Notes under the pieces: generated by a model
Told to the model about the DNA's origin: nothing
The model's input: only the letters and a program-made list of their open reading frames with translations
Database searches by the model: none
Translations under genes and position numbers: made by a program
In this document: positions 56,280 through 64,000 of the stretch, piece after piece
Position numbering within the stretch: position 1 is the stretch's first letter
How the letters are laid out: each line of letters opens with the position of its first letter
From: Candidatus Pantoea soli
GTDB lineage: Bacteria > Pseudomonadota > Gammaproteobacteria > Enterobacterales > Enterobacteriaceae
DNA length: 64,000 nt
Assembly: GCF_007833795.1 (NCBI RefSeq)
Contig: NZ_CP032702.1
Span: 372,001 to 436,000, forward strand
Direction of reading: 5' to 3'

Positions 56280-59200
56280 TCAGGAGAGTTTCCCGACCGC
56301 AGCCGCGATCTCTGGCAGTGCGGCACGCGCAAACAGCTCTTCAAAATCAGGCAGATGACCCAGCACCTCACGGTTACAGGCATCCTGATAGATGATCCAG
56401 CCATAGGTTGCCAGGCTATCCATGGAGCGGATATTGCGCTGCGTCAGCGCCGCTTTGTAATCGGACATGCGTTTCGCCGCGATCAGGCTGGCCAGTTCAT
56501 CGTCGCTGTAGCTCTCAATCGCAGCACGCGCATGACGCTGCAGCTTGCTGATCAGGGCGAAATCCTCGGTCATCAGCAGGTTGCGTACGGCTTTTTCCAC
56601 CGCCGCATCCTCTACCGCCGTGCCTTTCGGCAGTTTGCCCAGCGCCAGCTGCTGCGCAAAGCTGAGCACGGTGTAGTTATTCAGCAGAACAAACATCTCC
56701 TGAGTGTCGGTCGCGCCGTAAGCTGGCACCGCACCGTCGGCGATGGTTTTGCCTGCACGCCAGGCAGCTTTGAACTTCGCGACCTGATGCGCAGCCAGGG
56801 AAGTTGACAGCTCTTCCAGCAGGTCTTTCCGCGATTTTGCCTTGAGAATTTCGCTGCTGTCCTGATAGAGCAGCAGCGAGCGCGGCATCACATAAACGAA
56901 GTGCTGGCACTCTGTTTCCCAGTTTTCCAGCAGCCAGGCCGCACGCGGCGAGCCTGTGGCTTCCAGATGCCAGTTCAGCATGGTCAGTACGGCCTGCTTA
57001 TGCACCTGCGCCATTTCGTCGTTGTCAGCAATCGAACCAAACAGCACCGAATCGCCTGCGGCGTGCGCGGCCAGCGTACGGTACGGGTCGTACTGGTAGG
57101 CGAAGCCGCCGCTCATGCCGTTGCCGAAGCCCTTACCGAAGGTGCCTAAGTTGAGAATGGCACCGTTCGTCATGTATTCGCAGCAGAAATCACCCACGCC
57201 TTCCACTACCGCGGTAGCGCCGGAGTTACGTACCGCAAAACGGTCGCCCGCCTGGCCCTGTACAAACAGACGGCCACCGGTGGCACCAAACAGCGCAAAG
57301 TTACCGATCAGCACGTTACCGTCGCTGTCCTGCGCGCCGCCGCCTGGCGACATCACCACCAGCTCACCGCCGCACTGGCCTTTACCCACGCCGTCGTTGC
57401 AGGTGCCCTGGTGTTTCATCTGCATACCATCGTTACAGAATGCGCCAAACGACTGGCCGGCTGATCCGCAGGTCTCAATCTGTACGCTGCGCGGTGCCAG
57501 ATAGTGACGGCCGCGATCGTCTTTCAGCACCGCAGGCATCGCCGCGCGCTGCGCCGGAGAGAGTTCATGATTAAGCATGCGCTCAATATCGATAGCCAGC
57601 TGGCCGCCCACGCTCTTGTTGCGGTTATTCAGCGTGATACCGTTGCCCAGCACCACAGCGTCAGCCGCCTGATCCACCAGCGCGGTTTTCAGCGTCGCTA
57701 CCCAGCTGTCATCCAGCCCGAAGTCTTTCTCCAGATAAACCGGGTGCGCAATTTTCTGCTCCGGCACAACCGTGAGCATGGCGCGCAGATCCAGTTTGCC
57801 CACTTCCAGCGGGTGATCCATCAGGTGCAGCAGGTCAGAACGACCGCGCGCTTCACGCAGTGAACGCAGACCAAGGCGCGCGAGGAACTCACGCACTTCC
57901 TGCGCCACGTTAATGAAATACTGCGCCAGCTGACGGGGATCGCCATCAAAGGCTTCGGCGTTGGTGGTCAGCCCGGCCGGGCATTTCACGTTACAGTTCT
58001 TTGCCATGACGCACTTCAGCATCATCAGGGCAGTGGTGCCGAATTCGAAGCTGTCACCACCGAGCAGGGCAGATTTGATCACGTCGCTGCCGGTCTGCTG
58101 CGCGCCGGAGCAGCGCAACTGCACTTTGTCACGCAGGCCGTTAGCACACAGCGCCTGATGAACTTCAGCGATACCAATCTCTGCCACGCGGCCGGTGTAC
58201 TTCAGGCTGGTGACTGAGGCGGCACCGGTGCCGCCGGTGTTGCCGGCCACGTTGATCACGTCTGCGCCGGCTTTTGCCACGCCGACGGCGATGGTGCCGA
58301 TGCCTTCCGAGGAGACCAGCTTCACAATCACGCGCACGCGCGCGGCTTTACAGTCGTGAATCAGCTGCGCAAGGTCTTCGATGGAGTAGGTATCGTGATG
58401 AGGCGGCGGTGATACCAGCTCCACACCCGGCGTACCGCCACGGGCGGCAGCGATCTCGACCGTGACTTTCGCAGCCGGCAGCTGTCCGCCTTCGCCCGGC
58501 TTCGCGCCCTGGCCAATTTTGATCTCCAGCTCTTCCAGCATCGGGTCCGCCAGGTAAGCGGCCCACACGCCGAAACGACCGGAAGCCAGCTGCTTGATGC
58601 GCGATGCGCGCAGGGTGCCGTGACGCGAATAGTGCTCGCCACCTTCACCACAGTTGCTCATGCCGCCGACCATATTGGTGCCGTGCGCCACCGCCTCATG
58701 CGCCGGGGCGACCAGCGCGCCATGGCTCATCGCGCCTGAAGCAAAGGTGCGGGTGATTTCGTGCGCCGGCTGGATCGCGTCCAGCGGCAGCGAAGGCAGG
58801 GCGGTGAAGATCTTCGACAGATACTCTGCCGCACTGCCGTAAGCGGTAATCTGCAGCGCGCCATCGGCCACGTTGCTGCTTTCAATTTCGTCGCTGAAGC
58901 GGGTTTTCAGCGCGCGCGCCAGCGCCGCCAGGCGCTCGCTCTCTGGCTTCAGCCCCTCAATGGCGTCAACCAGCCGCAGCGCGAATTGATTCTGACTGCC
59001 GTTAACCGCTTCGCAGGCCAGGCCGCGGATGGCAAACCCGTTGTTGATCAGCGAATAACGGCCAAGCTTGCGGCCAAACTCCGCTTCACTGTCCACGTGC
59101 GTCAGGTCGCAGGGCAGGGCGAGGATATCGCGCAGCGCGGCCGGACGACGCTTACGCTCCGCGTGCATCAGGCTGGAGAACTGACGGTAATCCGGCGTAA

Positions 59201-61811
59201 TGGCAAAATTGTCGATGACGTCATTCGGAATGCGCTCGAAGCTGCTGTCTTTAAACGCGTCCGCTTTGATGCTGAACGCGTTATCCAGCCGCGCCAGCGT
59301 CATCAGACGGATGAAGTTGTCCTCTTCGCGCGCTTTGTCGGCAAAGCGGATCGGCTGTTCCGTCATATCAATAAAGGTACGCACCGCGATGGTGCCATAG
59401 GAGTGGCCGGCGCCTTCGGCACGCTCTTTGAACAGGCCAAGCAGCGGCACTTCCGCTTCACCCTGGATTTTCAGGGCGCTCTGATGCCAGTCGACGGCCA
59501 TCTGCGCAATCGCCGGGAAGCCTGCACCCCCGACCGGCGTTCTGATGTTAGGGAAATATTTCTTCAGCACCGGATCTTCGGTATCCAGGAAGTTAGGCTC
59601 GAAGAACTCCCCGCAGCTGTAGCTTTCAACCGTACACAGGCCAACTTTGCCCATGGTTTTCATCAGCGCTTTTTCTGCCGCTTTGGCATAGCGTTTAAAG
59701 GCTTTGTTACCCTCTTCACCTTCGCCATATTTCTCTTCCGCACGCATCTGTACGCCAAGCGGATAAACCGCTGAAGCGCCGAAGCCCAGCGTGGCCGCAA
59801 TGTGGTGTGAAGAGATACTCTGGCCGCTCTCCACCACCAGCGAGACGTCGAGGCGCAGGCCTTCCTGAACCAGACGCTGGTTGATGGCAGAGACCACCAG
59901 CAGCATCGGAATCGCGGCGTGCGTCGAGGAGATGTGGCGATCGGTAATCACCGCAATGCCGCCCTGCTGACGGGCGAAATCCACCACCTGCTGTGCCAGC
60001 GCGTCGATCGCGTTCTCCAGCGCGGCAGCGTTAGCCGCGCGGCTGATGATGTCTTTGCCGGTTACCGGCTCATACAGCATATCGAAACGCGCGTAGGGCG
60101 CGACGTTTTGCTCACGCAGGCGCAGCATGTCGAGGTGCGTCAGGATCGGGCTGGGCACGATAATCTGCTGGCCTTTGCTGCGGCCCAGGTGCGGTTTTGC
60201 CCCCAGCGCCACGCGCAGCGTCATGCCATCCGCTTCGCGGATTGAATCCAGCGGCGGGTTAGTGACCTGGGCAAAGCGCTGTGAGAAGTAGTGCGCCATA
60301 CCGCCTTCGTGGTCGGACAGCCCGTTGATGGCGTTGCCGTAACCCATCGCGGAGATTTTCTCTGCGCCGGTTTGCAGCATCGGGTCCATCATGAATTTGA
60401 AGCTTTCCTGGTTGTAGTAGTAAGCCACAAAGCGCTGGTAGGTTTTGAGATCGCCACGATAACGCAGCGGTGAACCCAGCTGCTCGGCCGGGATTTCCGG
60501 CAGTTCATGCAGCTCAACGCGCGCCGCTTTCAGCAACGACCGGTAATCTTTTTCCGCGGCCAGTTTTTCCAGCGCTTCCACCGTGGTGTAAGCGCGTTTT
60601 TCACGGTGATCGTAATAGAGCATGCCGCCCGCTTCGATACGGCCGCGACGCAGAACGCTCTCTGGCGGGAAGGCGATCTGGCCGGCTTCCGACATCGCCC
60701 CGATATACTCTGCGGTCTCCACAGAGCGCAACGGACGCAGACCCAGGCGGTCGAGACGGGCACCAATCACTTCACCGTTACCAAAGATCAACGCAGCCGG
60801 GCCGTCGTTTTTCTCTTCATACAGTGAGAAGTACTCCAGCATGGCGCGTACCGGTTCAGAGAGCGAGGTATCATTTTCCCAGGCCGGCGGCATCATTGAG
60901 ACCACGGCGTTGATCAGATCGAGGTTATCCTCCATCAGGCGGCTGTGGATACTCTGATCGAGACGGGAGCTGTCAGACTGGCCTTTCGGACGCACAATTT
61001 TTTTGCCGCGCGCCAGCATCAGCGCCGCTTCTGCGATGCGGTTTTTACGATCGGTATTCAGCTCGCCGTTATGCGCCATCAGGCGGAACGGCTGGGCCAT
61101 GGTGGTATGCGGATCGGTATTGGTGGAGAAGCGGGTATGGAAGAACAGCCCGCGGACCTGATGATCGGCATCGGTCAGGTCTTTGAAATAGGGGATCACT
61201 TCATTGGAGTTCAGACGCGCTTTAAACACCTGGGTGCGCGACGACAGCGACAGCGGATAGAGGCCGCCAAATTCACTTTCCGTGAAGGCGCGCGCTTCGA
61301 TATCCAGCAGAGCGCGATAGATATGGCGCTCAAACTCATTCTGCTCGCTGATTGCCTGCGGGGCGGCAAATATCCACTGCACAATTGGCAGCTGGAACTG
61401 CTGCGCCGCCGGGCGGGTCACGCTGCTGTCCAGCGGCATATCACGCTTCAGCAGAACCGGGAAGTTATACGCCGCCAGCGTCTCTTCGACCAGACGTTCA
61501 GCATTGGCACGCAGCGCAGCGTCTTTTGGCACAAAGAAGTTGCCCACGCCAAAGCGGCCGGCTTCCAGCGGCTGGCCGGTCAGTTTACGGAAAAAGCGCA
61601 GAGAAAGGTCAACGTTTACGCCCGCGCCGTCGCCGACGCCTTCTGCGGACATCCCGCCGCGATGCGGAACGGTGCACAGTGCGCTATGCGCCATCTGCAG
61701 GATCTCATGGGTCTGCTCGCCGTCCTTACGGGTAATAAAACCCACACCACAGCTGTCGCTTCCTGCTGATGGATCGTACAAACCCCAGGGATTAGGTTGT
61801 TGAGTGGACAT
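56280..61811 (-). CDS. GltB-like glutamate synthase, large form with C-terminal extension
   Basis: An 1843-residue relative of the glutamate synthase large subunit (usual length about 1500). Order: N-terminal glutamine amidotransferase with Cys21 in SDSCGVGF and NGELNT; central domain; FMN domain with KPGEGGQLP and GGTGAASVTSLKY (about 1090-1290); Fe-S cysteines 1267, 1273, 1277; GXGXG domain (about 1440-1600); then about 185 extra residues that I do not recognise. The Fe-S spacing is CX5CX3C rather than CX5CX4C. It would convert glutamine and 2-oxoglutarate to two glutamates, but needs an electron donor: gltD is absent and a CysJ-like protein follows. Enzymatic activity is inferred. Confidence 0.85.
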   Translation of the reverse strand: MSTQQPNPWGLYDPSAGSDSCGVGFITRKDGEQTHEILQMAHSALCTVPHRGGMSAEGVGDGAGVNVDLSLRFFRKLTGQPLEAGRFGVGNFFVPKDAALRANAERLVEETLAAYNFPVLLKRDMPLDSSVTRPAAQQFQLPIVQWIFAAPQAISEQNEFERHIYRALLDIEARAFTESEFGGLYPLSLSSRTQVFKARLNSNEVIPYFKDLTDADHQVRGLFFHTRFSTNTDPHTTMAQPFRLMAHNGELNTDRKNRIAEAALMLARGKKIVRPKGQSDSSRLDQSIHSRLMEDNLDLINAVVSMMPPAWENDTSLSEPVRAMLEYFSLYEEKNDGPAALIFGNGEVIGARLDRLGLRPLRSVETAEYIGAMSEAGQIAFPPESVLRRGRIEAGGMLYYDHREKRAYTTVEALEKLAAEKDYRSLLKAARVELHELPEIPAEQLGSPLRYRGDLKTYQRFVAYYYNQESFKFMMDPMLQTGAEKISAMGYGNAINGLSDHEGGMAHYFSQRFAQVTNPPLDSIREADGMTLRVALGAKPHLGRSKGQQIIVPSPILTHLDMLRLREQNVAPYARFDMLYEPVTGKDIISRAANAAALENAIDALAQQVVDFARQQGGIAVITDRHISSTHAAIPMLLVVSAINQRLVQEGLRLDVSLVVESGQSISSHHIAATLGFGASAVYPLGVQMRAEEKYGEGEEGNKAFKRYAKAAEKALMKTMGKVGLCTVESYSCGEFFEPNFLDTEDPVLKKYFPNIRTPVGGAGFPAIAQMAVDWHQSALKIQGEAEVPLLGLFKERAEGAGHSYGTIAVRTFIDMTEQPIRFADKAREEDNFIRLMTLARLDNAFSIKADAFKDSSFERIPNDVIDNFAITPDYRQFSSLMHAERKRRPAALRDILALPCDLTHVDSEAEFGRKLGRYSLINNGFAIRGLACEAVNGSQNQFALRLVDAIEGLKPESERLAALARALKTRFSDEIESSNVADGALQITAYGSAAEYLSKIFTALPSLPLDAIQPAHEITRTFASGAMSHGALVAPAHEAVAHGTNMVGGMSNCGEGGEHYSRHGTLRASRIKQLASGRFGVWAAYLADPMLEELEIKIGQGAKPGEGGQLPAAKVTVEIAAARGGTPGVELVSPPPHHDTYSIEDLAQLIHDCKAARVRVIVKLVSSEGIGTIAVGVAKAGADVINVAGNTGGTGAASVTSLKYTGRVAEIGIAEVHQALCANGLRDKVQLRCSGAQQTGSDVIKSALLGGDSFEFGTTALMMLKCVMAKNCNVKCPAGLTTNAEAFDGDPRQLAQYFINVAQEVREFLARLGLRSLREARGRSDLLHLMDHPLEVGKLDLRAMLTVVPEQKIAHPVYLEKDFGLDDSWVATLKTALVDQAADAVVLGNGITLNNRNKSVGGQLAIDIERMLNHELSPAQRAAMPAVLKDDRGRHYLAPRSVQIETCGSAGQSFGAFCNDGMQMKHQGTCNDGVGKGQCGGELVVMSPGGGAQDSDGNVLIGNFALFGATGGRLFVQGQAGDRFAVRNSGATAVVEGVGDFCCEYMTNGAILNLGTFGKGFGNGMSGGFAYQYDPYRTLAAHAAGDSVLFGSIADNDEMAQVHKQAVLTMLNWHLEATGSPRAAWLLENWETECQHFVYVMPRSLLLYQDSSEILKAKSRKDLLEELSTSLAAHQVAKFKAAWRAGKTIADGAVPAYGATDTQEMFVLLNNYTVLSFAQQLALGKLPKGTAVEDAAVEKAVRNLLMTEDFALISKLQRHARAAIESYSDDELASLIAAKRMSDYKAALTQRNIRSMDSLATYGWIIYQDACNREVLGHLPDFEELFARAALPEIAAAVGKLS

Positions 61812-62161
61812 TGAGGGTCTCCTTAAACTGCTTTTGACATTACCTGCATTATTTCAGGCACAGAGCAATTGCTGCGTGCGGTATCGGTTTGTTTTCACGC
61901 GTTTTATCGCGGACGGCGTAACCCTGCGCATGCACCCGGGGTACGGTTTTCACGTTCCTGGTGAGCTGCGCATAAAATCCGGTCTCTGACGGGAGATAAC
62001 TTGCATCCAGAGGGAGTCTTCTTGCTGCATAGATATGCCGAGACACAGTCCCGACCGGAAAGCATCCAGCGGAATTCCAACTTATCGGGAAAGCGAACTC
62101 AGGTCAAATAGCCATCTTTATCAGGGTTAATGATGCCTTTTTGCAAGCAAGACTATGATAT

Positions 62162-62191
62162 TTATAAACTTATTACGTAAATTTTTGTCAA
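62162..62191 (-). promoter_or_regulatory. Promoter of the GltB-like operon
   Basis: Minus strand TTGACA (62191-62186), an 18-base spacer and TTATAA (62167-62162). The start of transcription should be near 62155. Confidence 0.7.
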
Positions 62192-62218
62192 TCTGGCCGT
62201 GTCGATGGCGCGGTGAAG

Positions 62219-62234
62219 TGTGAGCCGTCTCACT
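62219..62234. promoter_or_regulatory. CRP site upstream of the GltB-like operon
   Basis: TGTGAGCCGTCTCACT matches nine of ten conserved CRP positions. Its centre is 71.5 bases upstream of the predicted start point, a normal position for CRP control. Confidence 0.6.
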
Positions 62235-62696
62235 GTGCTGATGGCAATTGAGGCCAGAACAATGCTGTATAAGCAGGGGGTGACAGCATAAAACTCTGCG
62301 GAGGGCAGATCGTACGCAGCATGTATCTGTTTTTCTTATGGCGCCCGATTTGAATTAAAACGGCCTCATCATTAGTAAAATTAATCGGCTTAGCGTTGAT
62401 TAGAAAGTCAATAGTTATGAATGGATATGCAATAAGCTGGCGCAACCAGCGACAGGCGATGGCTGCAGAAGGGCGGACGGACAGTGCAGGCACCGGCAGG
62501 TACCGCAAAAGTGCGGCCTTTCAGATTATTCAGCTGGCAGAATTAGTCAAGCGCTTTGCGCATAAAGAAGTGAACGTCGGCGATATCGCGCTGTGTTGCA
62601 CCATTCTGGGGCGTAACCCGCGTCTTTGCGCGGTGAGGCGGCGCAGTGCCGGGATAATTACGCTATCATGAGCCAGATTCGTCCAGGGAGCCCGTA

Positions 62697-64000
62697 ATGA
62701 AACAAATTCGTCTTTTAGCGCAGTACTACGTTGACCTGATGGTCAAGCTGGGGCTGGTGCGCTTTTCACTGCTGCTGGCCTCGGCGCTGGTAGTGCTGGC
62801 CATGATTGTGCAGATGGCCGTCACCATGGTGCTGCGCGGCCACGTTGAGAGTATTGATGTCGTCCGATCGGTTTTCTTCGGCCTGCTGATTACGCCCTGG
62901 GCGGTCTATTTCCTGTCGGTGGTGGTCGATCAGCTGGAGGAGTCGCGCCAGCGTCTCTCACGACTGGTAGATAAGCTGGAGGAGATGCGCACGCGCGATC
63001 TGGAGCTGAATCAGCAGATGAAAGAGACCATCACGCAGCTTAATCAGGAGATCAGCGATCGTATTAAAGCCGAGCAGGCGCGCGAACAGGTGATGGATAA
63101 GCTGCGCGAAGAGATGACCCGCCGCGAGCAGGCGCAGATTGAGCTGGAGCAGCAATCCTCTTTTCTGCGCTCTTTCCTTGATGCCTCACCCGATCTGGTT
63201 TTCTACCGCAACATTGATAAGCAGTTCTCAGGCTGTAACCGCGCCATGGAGCTGCTCACCGGCATGAGCGAAAAGCAGCTGATTGGGCTGACGCCGCGCG
63301 ATATCTATGACGAAGAGGCCGCGACTAAGGTGCTGGAAACGGACGAGAAGGTGTTCCGCCACAACGTCTCGCTGACCTATGAACAGTGGCTGCAGTATCC
63401 GGATGGCCGCAAAGCCTGTTTTGAAATCCGTAAAGTGCCCTATTACGACCGGGTGGGTAAGCGCAGTGGCCTGATGGGCTTTGGCCGCGATATTACCGAA
63501 CGCAAGCGCTATCAGGACGCGCTGGAGAACGCCAGCCGCGAGAAAACCACGTTTATCTCGACTATCAGCCACGAGCTGCGTACGCCGCTTAACGGCATCG
63601 TGGGGCTGAGCCGCATTCTGCTGGATACCGACCTCAATCAGGAGCAGCTGAAATACCTGAAAACCATTCACGTCTCCGCCATCACGCTGGGCAATATCTT
63701 TAATGACGTGATTGAAGTGGACAAGATCGAACGCCGCAAAGTGCAGCTGGACAATCAGCCGCTGGATTTCACCGGCTTCCTGGCCGATCTGGAAAACCTC
63801 TCTGGCCTGCTGGCGCAACCCAAAGGGCTGAAATTTGTCATGGCACCGGCGCTGCCGCTGCCGCATAAAATCACCGCAGACGGCACGCGCCTGCGGCAGA
63901 TTCTGTGGAACCTGATTGGTAACGCAGTGAAATTTACCCGTGAGGGCGAGATTACCGTGCGCGTCGCCTATCGTGAGGATGAAACCCTGCGTTTCGAGGT
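62697..64000 (+). CDS. arcB: Hybrid sensor kinase ArcB (5' part)
   Basis: The first 434 codons of ArcB; the gene continues past the window. Two membrane helices near the N-terminus (LVRFSLLLASALVVLAMIVQMAV and VFFGLLITPWAVYFLSVVV), a leucine-zipper coiled coil (about 75-140), a PAS domain (SFLRSFLDASPDLVFYRN...), and the kinase H-box ISHELRTPLNG are visible, matching E. coli ArcB. It senses respiratory state and phosphorylates ArcA. The receiver and HPt domains are beyond the window. Confidence 0.97.
   Translation, partial: MKQIRLLAQYYVDLMVKLGLVRFSLLLASALVVLAMIVQMAVTMVLRGHVESIDVVRSVFFGLLITPWAVYFLSVVVDQLEESRQRLSRLVDKLEEMRTRDLELNQQMKETITQLNQEISDRIKAEQAREQVMDKLREEMTRREQAQIELEQQSSFLRSFLDASPDLVFYRNIDKQFSGCNRAMELLTGMSEKQLIGLTPRDIYDEEAATKVLETDEKVFRHNVSLTYEQWLQYPDGRKACFEIRKVPYYDRVGKRSGLMGFGRDITERKRYQDALENASREKTTFISTISHELRTPLNGIVGLSRILLDTDLNQEQLKYLKTIHVSAITLGNIFNDVIEVDKIERRKVQLDNQPLDFTGFLADLENLSGLLAQPKGLKFVMAPALPLPHKITADGTRLRQILWNLIGNAVKFTREGEITVRVAYREDETLRFE

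Larger units (their letters stand above)
61812..62696. other. Long intergenic control region between GltB-like gene and arcB
   Basis: About 885 bases. The minus-strand promoter of the GltB-like gene is at 62162-62191, giving a leader of about 340 bases; a 65-codon minus-strand frame (61849-62046) lies in it without a clear ribosome-binding site. A CRP site is at 62219-62234. The arcB-proximal part shows no sure gene; a 91-codon plus-strand frame near 62396 lacks a ribosome-binding site. yhcC, which lies here in E. coli, is absent. Confidence 0.6.

Noticed and set aside
58761..59774. Long open frame of 337 codons on the plus strand
   Set aside because: It is antisense to the GltB-like gene, has a basic, histidine- and glutamine-rich composition typical of mirror frames in GC-rich DNA, and no ribosome-binding site.
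62396..62671. Frame of 91 codons before arcB
   Set aside because: No ribosome-binding site and no recognised similarity; the DNA is better read as the arcB promoter region.

Overview
The window comes from a GC-rich enterobacterium, most likely of the family Erwiniaceae (Pantoea or a close relative). The housekeeping proteins (GroEL, EF-P, SspA/SspB, ribosomal L13/S9, ArcB, AspA, DsbD) look like E. coli orthologues. The membrane glucose dehydrogenase, a gluconate-dehydrogenase-type cytochrome c, an abg operon and many sugar and inositol functions fit a plant-associated Pantoea-like bacterium. This is inferred from protein similarity and gene order by eye; no database search was possible.

Region 1 (about 1-35,100) is accessory. 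In order it holds: the end of a periplasmic cytochrome c; an MFS transporter; p-aminobenzoyl-glutamate use (abgT, abgB, abgA and divergent abgR); a YjdN-like protein; the nucleoside channel tsx with a CRP/CytR control region; a two-component system divergent from a MarA-like regulator, with tandem 11-bp repeats between them; a LysR/MFS pair; gcd; a lone unknown gene in AT-rich DNA; a second MFS; an operon of sodium symporter, sialidase-like hydrolase and dehydrogenase; a small lipopolysaccharide set (GT8, O-antigen-ligase-like, GT2); yghU with a DUF1330 gene; and an inositol-type catabolic set (two LacI regulators, two Gfo/Idh/MocA dehydrogenases, two TIM-barrel isomerases) with a dense array of palindromes. 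It ends at a nac-like gene cut to its DNA-binding half, next to the 3' end of tRNA-Phe.

Region 2 (about 35,100-47,400) is core: tRNA-Phe, yjdC, dsbD, dcuA, aspA, fxsA, groES-groEL with a clear heat-shock promoter, yjeI, and the elongation factor P module (epmB, efp, epmA) with one entericidin gene. Compared with E. coli, cutA is missing between dsbD and dcuA, and no frd or ampC genes lie between the entericidin gene and epmA.

Region 3 (about 47,400-64,000) joins a different part of the E. coli map directly to epmA: degS, degQ, zapG, zapE, rplM-rpsI, sspA-sspB, then an unusual glutamate-synthase locus and the start of arcB. Where E. coli has gltB-gltD, this locus has an 1843-residue GltB-like protein with an altered Fe-S cysteine spacing and a long C-terminal extension, followed by a CysJ-like diflavin reductase. 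No gltD is present. This is the strongest candidate for an uncharacterised system in the window.
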